A DNA stretch of 64,000 nt from Ochotona curzoniae (Eukaryota > Chordata > Mammalia > Lagomorpha > Ochotonidae), in the NCBI RefSeq assembly GCF_017591425.1, contig NW_024465369.1:31643501-31707500 (forward strand). The letters run 5' to 3'. Under the pieces are notes generated by a model. The model saw nothing but the letters and a program-made list of their open reading frames with translations, did no database searches and was not told where the DNA came from. Shown here in pieces: positions 34,475 through 45,170 of this stretch (positions within the stretch are counted from its first letter, which is position 1; each line of letters begins with the position of its first letter). A program made the translations under genes and the position numbers.

Positions 34475-34798
34475 TTTAAAAATATTTATTTTATTGGAAA
34501 GCCAGATATACAGACAGGAGGAGAGACAGAGAGGAAGATCTTCCATCCATTGATTCACTCCCCAAGTATTGCAATGGCCAGAGCTGAGCTGATCCAAAGC
34601 CAGGAGCCAGGAGCTTCTTCTGGGTCTCCCACATGGGTGCAGGGTCCCAAGGCTTTGGGTCGCCCTTGACTGCTTTCCCAGGCCACAAGCAGGGAGTTGA
34701 GTGGGAAGTGGAGCCACCTGGATTAGAACTGGCATCCATATGGGATCGCTGCATGTTCAAGGCGAGGACTTTAGCTGTTATGCCACTGCGTCAGGCCT
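34475..34798 (-). mobile_element. CSINE inserted in the tail of an older SINE
   Basis: A complete copy: 'tattggaaagccagatatac', 'gaagatcttccatccattga', 'gagcttcttctgggtctccc', head 'gccactgcgtcaggcc'. An older SINE's tail lies left of it and its body to the right. Confidence 0.9.
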
Positions 34799-34800
34799 GG

Positions 34801-35050
34801 ATACAGAGATCTTGCATTCACTTGTTCACCACCTCTCAACTCCCTGCTCAAATGATCCCAACAACCAGGGCTGAGTTGAACCAAACTAGGAATCAGGAGC
34901 TTCCTTTGAGTCTTCCTGTGAGTACAGGGGCCCAGGCATCTGAGCTATCCTCTGCTGCTTTCTCAGGGAGCTGAATGGGAAATGGAGCAGCCTGAACCAA
35001 GGCCCCAAGCACTGCAGGTGGATGATCAGCTCATGCTGGTGTTGCCCAGA
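34801..35050 (-). mobile_element. older CSINE split by the insertion above
   Basis: The body resumes with 'atcttgcattcacttgttca' and ends with 'caggtggatgatcagctcat'. The separated tail complement is at about 34444-34474. Confidence 0.75.
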
Positions 35051-35416
35051 CGTTTTTTTGGAGGCAGGAGTGAAACCTGAGATCTCCCCAACCTGCATAA
35101 TCTGCATGTTCAGCTAAGCTGTGAATTGGCCTATTTGCTGCTAGTTTTCCTGGAAACACTTGCCTATAAATTTCCGGACCAAAGCTAGGAAAGTGGTGGA
35201 TTAGGGAACCTCTAAGTCACTGCATATGGCACATAACACCAGCTCTGAAGGGTGAGTTTAGGGTTCCACCAAAGGAATCTCTCCAGAAATGCAATGTTTA
35301 AAGCAGATACTCTGTGGCTTTTGGGCTGAACTTACCCATATTCTGCCTCAAATCCCTTGTGTAGCCTTCAAATCTCCTTGAGACTTTATTTAGTACCATG
35401 GTACTTTTAGAAATTT
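35051..35416. other. intergenic, nothing recognised
   Basis: Short unique spacer between SINEs. Confidence 0.5.
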
Positions 35417-35459
35417 TTTTTTAAAAAATATTTATTTATTTTTATTGGAAAGTCAGATT

Positions 35460-35782
35460 TTTAAAAAAGATTTATTTTTTATTGGAAAGTCAAATATACA
35501 GAGAGGAGGAGAGACAGAGAAAGATCTGTCTGCTGATTTACTCCCCAAGTGACCACAATGGCTGGAGCTGCACTGATCTGAAGCCAGGAGTCCAGAGACT
35601 CTTCTGGGTCTTTCACATGGGTACAGCATCTTAAGGCTCTGGGGACGTCCCCAGTTGCTTTCCCAGGCCACAAGCATAGAGCTGGATGGGAAGCAGGGCC
35701 ACTGGGATCAGAACTGGTGCCCACACAGGATCCCAGCGCACGTGAGGCAGTTACTTAAGCTGCTAGGCTACTGTGCCAGGCC
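35460..35782 (-). mobile_element. CSINE nested in another CSINE
   Basis: A complete copy, from tail complement to 'ctgctaggctactgtgccag' 'gccc'. It interrupts a same-strand SINE whose tail ('ttggaaagtcag') ends just before it. Confidence 0.9.
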
Positions 35783-36069
35783 CATGGAAAGATTTACAGA
35801 GAGAAGGAGAGACAGAGAAAAATTCTTCCATCTGCTGGTTCACTCTGCAAATGTCCGCAATGGGCCGGAGGTGAACTGAGTCCATCTGCACCCAGGAGCC
35901 AGGAGCTTCTTCCAGGTCTCCCGCATGGGTACAGGGTTCCAAGGCTTTGGACCATCCTTTAGTGCTTTCCCAGGCCACAAACAGAGAGCTGGATGGGAAG
36001 TGGAGCCTATATGGAATCCCAGTGTGAGCATGGCAAGGAGTTTAGGCACTAGGCTATGGTGCTGGGCCC
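35783..36069 (-). mobile_element. outer CSINE, body part
   Basis: It resumes after the nested insertion with 'tggaaagatttacagagaga' and ends in the head complement 'taggctatggtgctgggccc'. Its tail is at 35417-35459. The repeated 'tggaaag…attt' at the junctions is consistent with a target-site duplication. Confidence 0.88.
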
Positions 36070-36249
36070 ACTTTTAGATTTTGTTTTTTGGCTGAGTCAA
36101 TTTTTTACGAATAAAAGAGAAACATTCAGTATGAGCTAACAGAGTTTGTGTTGATGGTGATTATTTGAGGACTCAGGGTGTGATTTCAACTGATTGAATA
36201 GCCACTTTAGTTGCCAGGAAGAAAACAATCTATTTTTTTTTAAATTAAA

Positions 36250-36570
36250 AAAAAGATTTATTTATTTATCTATTTGGAAATTAGAGTAACAAAAAGTGAA
36301 AGCAAGAGAAAGAGAATTGAGATTGATAGATCTTCTGTTTGGTGATTTACTCCCCAAGGGGCAATAATGGCCAGGCTGGGCCAGTCTGAAGCCAGGGAAC
36401 CCAGAGCTTCATCCAGGTCTCCCATTTGGGTACAAGGGTTCCAGCACCTGCACCATCTTCCACCGCTTTCCTAGCTGTTTAGGAATTCGAGCAGCTAGGA
36501 CTTGAACCAACATCTGTATTGGGATGCTGGCCTCGCAGGTGAACATTTTCCTTTAGCACTTGTCCCAGAA
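36250..36570 (-). mobile_element. CSINE-type SINE, old copy
   Basis: 'gatttatttatttatctatt', 'gatttactccccaaggggca', 'gcttcatccaggtctcccat', with the head near 'gggatgctggcctcgcaggt'. Confidence 0.85.
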
Positions 36571-36611
36571 AAACTTGATAGTGAATCTTTATTTGGGTCT
36601 TTTTTTTTTTT

Positions 36612-36925
36612 AAAGATTTATTTATTTTTATTGGAAAATCAGATATACAGAGAGGAGGAGAGACAGGAAGATCCTCCGTCCGATGATTCACTCCCCAAGT
36701 GAGCACAACGGCTGATGCTATGCTGGTCCAAATCCAGGAGCCTCTTCTGGGTCTCCCACGCGGGTGTAGGGTCCCAAAGCTTTGGGCCGTCCTCGACTGC
36801 TCTCCTGGGCCACAGGCAGGGAGCCGGATGGGAAGCGGGGCTGCCGGGATTAGAACCGGCTCCCATATGGGATCCCGGGCGTGCAAGGCGAGGACCTTAA
36901 CCACTTGCGCCACTGCGCCGGGCCC
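36612..36925 (-). mobile_element. young CSINE with target-site duplication
   Basis: A nearly pristine copy with a CpG-rich head ending 'cttgcgccactgcgccgggc' 'cc'. The flanks read tatttgggtctttt (left, about 36590-36604) and tatttggatctttt (right, 36926-36939), one mismatch. Confidence 0.95.
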
Positions 36926-37494
36926 TATTTGGATCTTTTAAAAACTCCTAGATTTTTTTTTTAAGAGAGACCACTTCTCTGCCTCCTGCTTTCTTCCTAA
37001 TAATCTTCAAGTGTCCAAATATTAGGAAAAGGGACAGAAATTCCAAAAAGGGAGTTTATCCAGGACATTAAATACTGGGCCTCAACTCCATGCATTCCAT
37101 TCCTCCCATTGTTTATGGGGGGCTGAACATCTGTGTGCTGAGGTGTGTAGGGTCGTGTTGTCACCTGTACAAGAGGTACCATTGCATGTAGATGACCTCT
37201 CGAGCAGAGGTGAGGCCTGGCGTAGACTGGTGGCCCTGTGCATCATGAACCTGTCCTGGAGTACCTGCTGGGTCCTCTCCTCTGCTCTCGGGGGAGCAGG
37301 TGAACAGCTAGAACCTCAGAGTATAGTGGAGGACTTGAGCCCTGCCTGTCCTTCAGAAACATTTGTGGCTGCCAGGAGCCCCCTGTGGACTATAAGTCCT
37401 TCCCATCTCCTTCATGTCCCCCATTTTCCCCCATTTACATATATATTTGCTAAAATGGCTTAAGAGAAGCACAAGGATGTGAAACACTCTTTCT
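36926..37494. other. intergenic, nothing recognised
   Basis: ORFs of up to ~106 codons (37143-37463) lack support. Confidence 0.45.
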
Positions 37495-37775
37495 GGGGGC
37501 TGGCATTGTGCTGTGGCAGGAAAGCCACCACCTGTGATGCTGATGTCCCAGATGGATGCCAATTTGAGACCCAGCTTCCATTTCCAATGCAGCTCCCTGC
37601 TAATTCACTTGGAAAAGGAATGGAGCATGGCCCAAGTGCTTAGGCTTCTGGCTCCTGGCTTAGGACTGACTCAGCCCTACTCACTGTGGCCACTGTGGAG
37701 TTGATAGAAGTGGATAAAAGTGGATAAAGGACGTTTTTCTCTCTATGTAACTTTCAAATTAATAAAATCTGTTTA
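37495..37775 (+). mobile_element. CSINE-type SINE, old copy
   Basis: Head 'gggggctggcattgtgctgt', middle 'tccaatgcagctccctgcta', end 'ctttcaaattaataaaatct'. It contains a small internal duplication (agtggataaaagtggataaa). Confidence 0.87.
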
Positions 37776-38346
37776 TAAGTCCTGCTTCCTACACAGGAAT
37801 GGGCTTGCTTTGATGAGAGCCGTTTCTTATTGGCTAGTCTGCTGTTCTGCTGTGAGTTATGTTGCCATGGTAGTCTGTGCAGCTACCTTGACTAGCTGCT
37901 AGGAAGAACTTACTTCTTAATGTCATTTTATGCTTAATTGATAAATTTGATGCCTGTGTTTTTTATCATTATTTTTGCTAACTTGCTTTCAAAAGCCTAC
38001 CAGTGCTTTAATAATTAATTTTCTGTGTTTTTACAGCCTAAGGTTACTTGATAGGCAGATGGATTTGTATCAATTAAGTCAGTTGATATGGTTCACTTAG
38101 AAAAAGAAAGTCATCAGAGAAAACAAATTGTGTGGTAGGGGGAGGAGGAGAAATGACTGTAATCAGTTCCCTCATTAGAACCAAGCCCTGCACACTGCAC
38201 AAAACCTGGATGACATGACCAGGTGGCTTCCTCAGGAAGTGGAGACCCCACTACCCCATGTCCGCACTCAGCACAGGAAGGCTCTCAACCCCCAAGTGAG
38301 AAAGGAGGAAAGCAGTGCAGAAGCTGGAACTGGCACACAGCAGTGT
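37776..38346. other. intergenic, nothing recognised
   Basis: AT-rich then mixed sequence, no repeat recognised. Confidence 0.5.
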
Positions 38347-38585
38347 TTTTTATTTTTTATTTTTTACAATTTTTAAATTTTAATTTTTGATGATTACATA
38401 GTTGATCTGGGTGCAAAGGATCAAGGGTCAGGGGAAACTGGGTGAGACTGTTGTTTCCAAATTTTTCTTTTTCTTCATCCTGTATCTGGGGGAAGGGAGG
38501 AGATAAGGGGAGAAGCCATTCCCTGCCTTCCAACCACCCCAGGACCCAGGGATGGGGAATGGCCATCTGATATCAGCACAGCACC
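38347..38585 (-). mobile_element. VNTR-composite retroelement, 5'-truncated copy E
   Basis: In reverse it has the A-rich tail, then 'atagttgatctgggtgcaaa', 'tgtatctgggggaagggagg' and 'ccaggacccagggatgggga'. This is the extreme 3' ~240 bp of the family. Confidence 0.72.
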
Positions 38586-38855
38586 ACCAGGCAGGCAGGC
38601 ACAAGGCCCCAGGCTATGTCACCTGGGCTCCTCTGTCCTTGAAGTTTATATATTTGACACCCTCCCATAAATCTTCAGAAAAAATTAAATAGGCAAAGCA
38701 GCGGTACTCGCACACTGATATAGTTAACACAGATTTGGCATTAACCAGGCCATGAAGGCCCACCAGCTATTAGCTGCTTTTTTCCCAGAGTGTAACACTT
38801 GCCTAGGTACAACGCAACCTAGGCCGTTGCCCACATCTGAGACAGTTTTATTTGT
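38586..38855. other. spacer between composite copies, nothing recognised
   Basis: Short unique sequence; it may contain remains of another repeat. Confidence 0.4.
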
Positions 38856-38859
38856 AATT

Positions 38860-39592
38860 TTATATTTTATTTTTGATGATGTTTACATAGCTGACCAAGA
38901 TGAGACCATTATTTTCAAATCTTGCCCCTTTAGCCTGTATCTGGGGAAAAAGGGGAAATTCTGAGAGAAGCTGTACCCAGCCTCCCTACCACCCCCCATT
39001 ACCCATTACCCAGGGATGGGGAACAGCCACCTGATGCCACCCCAGGGTTCCTGATGTGGGGCGTGTTCAAGGGTTCCACTCCAGTGGTTTTGATAGTTCT
39101 GAAATGCTGTTGATCTCATTAATGCAAGAATGAGAAAATCCTTCCAAGATCCATTGACTGACGTAGTCCACCTTAGAGTCTCCAGTCACACAGACATTTG
39201 CTGTCAATGCTTAGCTGGGGTAGAGCAATTTATTCTGTTGTCCTTCTTCTGCTGTATGGTACCAGATGTCCTGTGCAGGCCCCAGTGGACTGCCATATCT
39301 CCCATGTGCATCTGGGCATGCTGTCTACTGCTCTGTCTTAGCAACTTAGGAGGTCCAGTTATGGCACATGCACTCCACCATTAGACCATAAGTCCTGTGA
39401 TTCTCTTCATGGTTTGAGTTCTGAATTCAGCAGTTCAGTTGGGAGGATCCTCAAAGAGACCTTGCCTGAAGGGATCCTGGACCTGACTTTTGTGTCTGAT
39501 TGCCAGTATAGGTTTGGTTCAGTCTGTCACCCGCATCAGCCTGCACACACATTTATAGTTACAATTGCTGAGTCTGTTCTTTCTCCGGCCCC
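38860..39592 (-). mobile_element. VNTR-composite retroelement, 5'-truncated copy C
   Basis: About 730 bp. The A-rich tail complement is at 38860. It shares 'ctgatgtggggcgtgttcaa', 'tagtccaccttagagtctcc', 'caggccccagtggactgcca' and 'catgtgcatctgggcatgct' with copy B. At its far end it keeps one VNTR-like unit ('gccagtataggtttggttca'), which ties the shared 3' domain to the tandem-repeat body. It stops where the next copy's tail begins. Confidence 0.75.
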
Positions 39593-40009
39593 ATTTTTTA
39601 AAAATTATATTTTGGCAATCTTTACGTTGTTGATTAGGGTAAAAAGTTATAAGGACTAAAGGGAATATTGAGGGACAAGCCGCATCCAGTCTCCCACCCA
39701 CCCCAGGTCCCGGATGTAGGGCATGCTCTGAGATCCCAAGTGGTCCTGGTAGATCACCAGTTATGCATCGCTGCCAGTCTTGCCACTCCGGGCACAATGA
39801 GGCTGTTGAAGAATCCACTGATTGACATAGTCCATCATAGAGTCTTCCTTTGTTTTGCTGCCAACATATAGCTGTGGTGGTTGATTGACCTGTTTTATCT
39901 TCCGTCTTTTCTTGGTTAAGGTTCTGAGACTGCCATTTCAGTTGAGGGGTCCTCAAAGAAACTTTGAGGTGTTCCCAGACCAGATTCCTATATGTACTAG
40001 CAAGTACAG

Positions 40010-42880
40010 GACCTGGCACAGTTCAGCTCCCTGATGAGCTGGTGGTTGCAGTCGCTGGGTTGGTTCCAACTTCAGCTCCGACTTCCACTGGAACCAGTGG
40101 GTGTTGCAGTCCAGCCTAGTTCTGCCCATCACATACTCGGCCACCACACAAACCAGTGGGAGCTGCAGCCCCGTCAGGGCAACCCCCAATAACCTCCACC
40201 ACGCCCTCCCCTACCCTGATTTGCCAGTATGTGTAGCAGACTAGTTCAGTCTGCCCCATATCCCATTTGGCTCTTGTAAATGTTGAAGGGTATTGGAGCT
40301 TAGTTCCATCCAACCAGCTCAACTATCCAGCCCTCTGGATGTTGTTGAGTGCCTCTCTGTCTAGCCACCCCAGCCCCTGTCCTAGTTATTTTGTGCCCTC
40401 CCATAGGAGTGGTAACCCAAGAGAGGATCCAGCCCCATTTCTTATGTAGATCAATGGGTGCTGTGTCCCAGTCTAACCCATGCCCACCATACACTCAGCC
40501 CTCATGTACAAAAGCAGGAACTGCACCTAGTCGGAACAACCCCCAATATCCCTTACTAGGTGTGCCCCCGCAACCCTGGTTCCTGTGCTTGCCAGTATAT
40601 GCAGCAGACTGGCCCAGTCTATCCCTCATTCTGTTCAGCTCTAGTATACATCAGTGGGTGTTGAAACTTAATTCATCCCAACCAACCCCACTATCCAGCC
40701 CACACTCATGCCGGAGGGTGTCACTGCGTCTATCCAGACCTGCCCTAAGCCCTGTTTCTCCTGCTTACCAGTGGGAGTTGTAGCCCACCAGAGAGATACC
40801 CACAGTTTCCCTACTTGGCCTACTCCCTATCTTGCATCTTGCACTAGTCAGATGGTTCTGTAGTCTAGCTAGACAGGATTTGCCCCCAATTGTAGCACTT
40901 CCTAGCTGATACTGTGGCAAAGCCCAACCAACCTGTACTTACTCTGGCTCATAGATGCACCAGTGGATGTAGTTCTTTAGACCAGCTTGGCTTTCCCCCT
41001 AGCCCTGTTCACATGCAGGCCAAGAGTTGTAGCCCTGTCCAGCCTGGTTGGCCCTGGTTCTAGTACTGACCCTCACCAGTGAAAGAAGAAGCCTAACATG
41101 AGAGCCCACCACAGTCCACCTATTGGGCTTGCACACCTCACTCCCGCTGAGTTTTAGGTGTGTTGGTGGTTGCTGCAGCCCAGTCTGGCATGGCCTGCTT
41201 CACCTCAACATTTGCTGGCAGGCGCTGTAGATTGGCCCAGGCTAACCAACGCCCAGTTCCAGTGCCCATGCTGGTGGGAACTACAGCCTAGCACAGCCCT
41301 GCCAGCCCCCAGTACTAACCCTAGTGTGGACTGGCTGGTGTTGCAGCCTGATTGCATATCCTACATTCCATCCTGGTTCTCAGATCTGCCATTGTACAGG
41401 CCCAGCCTGGCCTGCCCCCAGGCCTAACCCACCTGTATGCTGGTAGGTACTAATTGTATGCTGGTATCCTGAGATTTGCAGTTCCCAGCTTTTGGTTCTT
41501 GTGCTCACCTGCAGGGACTGCATCCTGATAAAAGAGTTTCCCCAGGCTTCTCTATCAGGCCTCTTCCCAGTGGCAGATCTAGCACACCCTGATGGGTCCT
41601 TGACCCAGACTGACTTAGTCTACCTCCTGTCCTGGAAGGTACAGTAACCTTGCCCTACTGACCCATACCTCTTCACGTTCTTACTGTCGGGTGTTATGGC
41701 CCAGCCACACCTAGTCCACACCCAGATACAGTTCTCATTTGGTTAAGCAAGTGCCAAGGTATAGCCAAGATTTAGACCAGCCTGTACTATACCCACCCTG
41801 GCTCTCATGAGCACCAGTGGGTGCTGGAGATTGCCCAGTCTGGCAGACCCCAGACCCAGTTTATACCCATGCTGAGGGATATTGCAGTTATGTCCAGTCT
41901 AGATTACTGCACCCATTCCAACTTTCGCACTCACTTGTGGGAACCACAGCCCAGCCAGGATGTCCCCTTAGCTCCCCAACCAGACTTGTTCCCAGGCACA
42001 GTCCTTGTGCATGCCAGTGATTTTTCTGGCCCAGTTCAGCATAGTCCATCCCCTGTTTTGGCCTGTGCCATTGGATGCCGTAGCCTGGCCTGTCCAAGTC
42101 TACCCCCCAGTCCCAGCTCTCATTGGTGGGTTCTGCAGCCTAGCCCTGCCTGGTCTGCACTCATCCCTGGCTCATGGAAACTAGTAGGTGTGATAGCCTA
42201 GTCTGGTATGACCTGCACTCCAGCCTGGATCCTGCACATGCCAGAGAGCTAAGGTTGTCTAGGTCTGTTTGGTCTATCACCTTCCAGAGCTAAGCCACAT
42301 ACTTGCCAATGGATGGAAATACATTTTACAGCCTGACCAACACCCAGGCCTGAATCACATGCCCACAAGTTAAGTTTCCCAAGTTCTCTCAACAGGCCCA
42401 TATCTCACATGTGCCAGTGGGTGTTGGGCCCCCACCTGGTGTAATCTATCCCTTCCATTCTGGTCTTTGTATGAGCTGGTCTATGTTTGGCTCAGCTCAT
42501 CTCAGCGTCTGTTGCCCAGCGTCTGTGGGTTGTATAGCCCGGACCAGCCTGACTTGTCCCCAACCCCAATACCCATGAGTGTTGGAGGGTTCCATGTTCA
42601 TGCCTAGCTCAACCTGTCATCACTCTAGCTCTGAAGCACCAGTTGAAATTGCGATTCCACAGGGTTGGGCTGACATATTTCCACACAGAATCTGCCCCCA
42701 GATCTGGTACTCATCCTCTGTTCTGACTCTTACTAATGTGTACTGTAATTTAGCTCTGCCAGGTAGGCCCCCAACCCTAGCTTTAGTGTGCATGGTGGGT
42801 GGTGGTCAGCTGTGATCCATGCTAATTAGCCCAGCTAAGATTTCCCATGTGGACTGGTGTATCTGTCTGGTCTATGAAAG
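40010..42880. repeat. degenerate VNTR body of copy D
   Basis: Units of roughly 50-75 bp recur in the form 'ccagtgggtg(c/t)tg(c/t)agcc(c)agcctggcctgcccc…'. Examples begin at 40098, 40153, 40224, 40592, 41812 and 42414. A higher-order period is visible: 'ccagtatgtgtagcagacta' at 40224 and 'ccagtatatgcagcagactg' at 40592 are 368 bp apart. The plus strand is C-rich, so the element's sense strand is G-rich. Confidence 0.85.
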
Positions 42881-43178
42881 TCCTGCGGCTTCCCCTCTCT
42901 AAATTGCTCCATCTCAGCCTCCTCACTTACCTGCAAGTGCAGTGGCTTTGTTAATGGGAGTCCTCAGAAATCATTCCTCACCTGTAACATATTTCGTCAG
43001 TGGTCTTTGCTCCCACACATCTCCTTACTCTCCTCCCTGATCAATCCATGCACCACGGATGTGGGGAGATCTCCAGGCTCACTCTGCCTGTCTGGAGATA
43101 GAATTCCACGACTTCCCATAGCCCCGCAGGCACCATTTCTAGGCCCCCACAAGTATGGGGCCCAGGATCCCAGCAAGT

Positions 43179-43222
43179 AGCCGCCATGTGGCTGGCTGCC
43201 TATGGGTCTGGGCATGGCGGCT
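43179..43222. repeat. inverted repeat with YY1-like motifs at the element's 5' end
   Basis: The arms agccgccatg (43179-43188) and catggcggct (43213-43222) are exact complements with a 24-base loop. GCCGCCAT is the core of the YY1 site, which in human L1 sits at the very start of the 5' UTR and sets the transcription start. Confidence 0.85.
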
Positions 43223-43254
43223 GCTCATCATGGAATACAATAGTTTTAACTCTT

Positions 43255-43602
43255 TTGTTTTACTTTTATTTGAAAGGCAGAGTGACAGAGAAAGCAACAA
43301 GTAGAGTCAGAGACGGAGATCTTCTGCCCATTGGCTCATTCCACAAATGGCCACAACACCTAGAGTTAATTCTAGAAATGGCCATAGTGGCTAGAGTTCG
43401 GCTTGTCTGCAGCCAGGAGCCAGGAGTTTCTTCTGGGTCTCCCAGGTGGATGCCAGGACCCAAGGCCATCTTCTGCATCTTTTCCAGACCATAAGCAGAG
43501 AGCTGGATTGGAAGTGGAGCAGTCAGGACATGAACCAGTGGCCATATGGAATGCTGGTGCTGTAGGTGGAGCCTTAGTCTATGCTGCCACAATACTGGTC
43601 CC
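43255..43602 (-). mobile_element. CSINE-type SINE, old copy
   Basis: 'tacttttatttgaaaggcag', 'ccaggagtttcttctgggtc', 'gctggattggaagtggagca', with the head ending near 43602. It lies just beyond the 5' end of the composite element. Confidence 0.87.
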
Positions 43603-43889
43603 AGTTTTCACTCTTACATGTTAACTTGAGTGAATTATTTCCCCCGGATTTTCAGTTTCCACGGTGTTAATAGTGTTACTGATGAGATCTGTGTTTTCTG
43701 TCTATAGGGGACATAATGGATATTAGATAGCTTGTGGAATCCTAAAGTGTTGCATAGGTCTAGGGCAGAAACCCTGTGCTAGCAACTCATTGGCTAAATT
43801 CTGTACATGTATTTTATTTGGACTGCATTGTATCTGTTAAAACAGAGCTAACATTTTACAGAGAAATGGCTCTCTTTATGTTTTCAAGC

Positions 43890-43960
43890 TAGTCTTCCTC
43901 ACGTGCAAAATGGAAATATGGTAATTACCCCATAAAATTTTGAAATGTCTTCATATAAGG
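43890..43960 (+). mobile_element. MIR SINE fragment
   Basis: 'tcttcctcacgtgcaaaatg' followed by 'gaaatatggtaattacccca' matches the MIR core. The rest of 43603-43990 shows nothing. Confidence 0.6.
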
Positions 43961-43990
43961 TAAGGACTTATATAAATAAGAGTTAGTAAG

Positions 43991-44290
43991 GGTGGGCATA
44001 GTGGGGAGGTGTGTTAGCTGCTGTGTGGGATGCCTGCATCCCATATTGAAGCATATGGTTTGAATCCTGGCTACTCTGTATTTCTAGCTAATGCTCCTGG
44101 GAAACAGTAAAAGATGGCCCAAGTACCTGGGTTTCCTACCAGTCTTGTGGGAGACTTACATGGAGTTCCTGGCTCCTGGCTCCTGGCTTAGCCTGGTCCG
44201 GCCCTGATTGTTGTGGGGTGGAAGATCTCTCTGTTTGCTGCTCTGCCTTTCAGAGAAATGCATAAACACAAATTTTTAAGAAAGAAGGAA
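43991..44290 (+). mobile_element. CSINE-type SINE, old copy
   Basis: 'ggtgggcatagtggggaggt', 'cttgtgggagacttacatgg', 'ggagttcctggctcctggct', then 'ctctgcctttcagagaaatg' and an A-rich end. Confidence 0.85.
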
Positions 44291-44628
44291 TGAAAAACAC
44301 ATGCTTGTATGGGTATTCACACAGCTATTGATGACCTCCTGACTATAGGAGGTCAAATGGGTACACTCAAAAGTTAAGAGAAAAAGCCTCATCCGTAGAG
44401 AGAAGGCACTGCTAAGTGACATGGAAAGATCTGGAGAGGGGTGGGGATGGGGAGCTGTGATTTCAGGGTAGTCTAAGCTGCCAAAGCACACTGCAAAGCA
44501 CAGAATGGCTTGGATTCAGGACAAGCTTTATTCCTCCTGTTCATTTCACAATGTGTGTCCTTGTTGGTAGGTGGCTCCTTGCATCCTGTGTGTCTCTAAC
44601 ATCACCTTCGTCCCATTACTCTCTATAT
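44291..44628. other. intergenic, nothing recognised
   Basis: Short unique stretch. Confidence 0.5.
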
Positions 44629-45170
44629 CAGAGGTTGACTAACTCCTTAAAGGACTAGACAGTAAATATATATATTTTAAAATATCTATTTAATTTTACT
44701 TTTACTGGAAAGGCAGATATGCAGAGAGAAGGATCTTCTGTCCTCTGGTTCACTCCCTAAGCAGCTGCAACAGCTAGAGATGAGTTGATCAAATGCCAGG
44801 AGCCAGGAGCTTCTTCTGGGTCTCCCATGTGGCTCAGGGTCCCAAGCCTTGGGCTGTCCTCGACTGCTTTCCCAGGCCACAAGCAGGGAGCAGGAAGGGA
44901 AGTGGAGCAACCAGGGCATGAACCCGTGCCCATTTGGGATCCTGGCACAGGCAAGACTTTAACTACTAGGCTACTATGCTGGACCCCATACAGTAAATAT
45001 TTTTAGGCTTTAGTGCCATATGGTTCCCCTTGGGACCACTCAGTGCTTTTTCTGCAGTGCCAAATCAGTCAGCGACCCCTGAGAGTATAAGGGCATGGCT
45101 GTGTGCCAATAAAGCCTAATTTATAAACACAGGTGGACTGTGGCATGTGCTGCATAGTTTGCTGACCCCT
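44629..45170 (-). mobile_element. hAT-type non-autonomous DNA transposon, split by a SINE
   Basis: The ends 'cagaggttgactaactcc' and 'gcatagtttgctgacccct' are imperfect inverted repeats of the mammalian hAT (Charlie-like) pattern. Inside are 'ggactagacagtaaatat', 'aggctttagtgccatatggt' and 'catggctgtgtgccaataaa', in the order of the reversed consensus I remember. A CSINE interrupts it at 44678-44986. The family name was not fixed. Confidence 0.7.
44678..44986 (-). mobile_element. CSINE with 11-bp target-site duplication, inside the hAT element
   Basis: A complete reverse copy. The 11-mer acagtaaatat occurs at 44659-44669 and again at 44990-45000, marking the insertion point within the DNA transposon. 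Confidence 0.93.

Larger units (their letters stand above)
39593..43240 (-). mobile_element. VNTR-composite retroelement, longest copy D
   Basis: Read on the minus strand it has three parts: a GC-rich 5' block (43240-42880) with mirrored ATGGCGGC/GCCGCCAT motifs, a long body of degenerate tandem units (42880-40010), and a 3' domain (40010-39593) ending in an A-rich tail. No long protein frame with known domains exists, so it would be non-autonomous. The A tail and 5'-truncated sister copies point to mobilisation by L1 machinery. I do not recognise the family. Alternatives are an internally deleted L1 that kept a VNTR-bearing 5' UTR, or an already catalogued lagomorph repeat. Confidence 0.65.

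Noticed and set aside
39519..40019. 166-codon minus-strand ORF
   Set aside because: It spans the junction of copies C and D of the composite element and runs through an A-rich tail. It has no known domain, and the equivalent frame is broken in copies A and B.
40349..42201. Several 90-144 codon ORFs in the VNTR body
   Set aside because: C-rich tandem units are poor in stop codons, so open frames are expected by chance; they shift frame between units.
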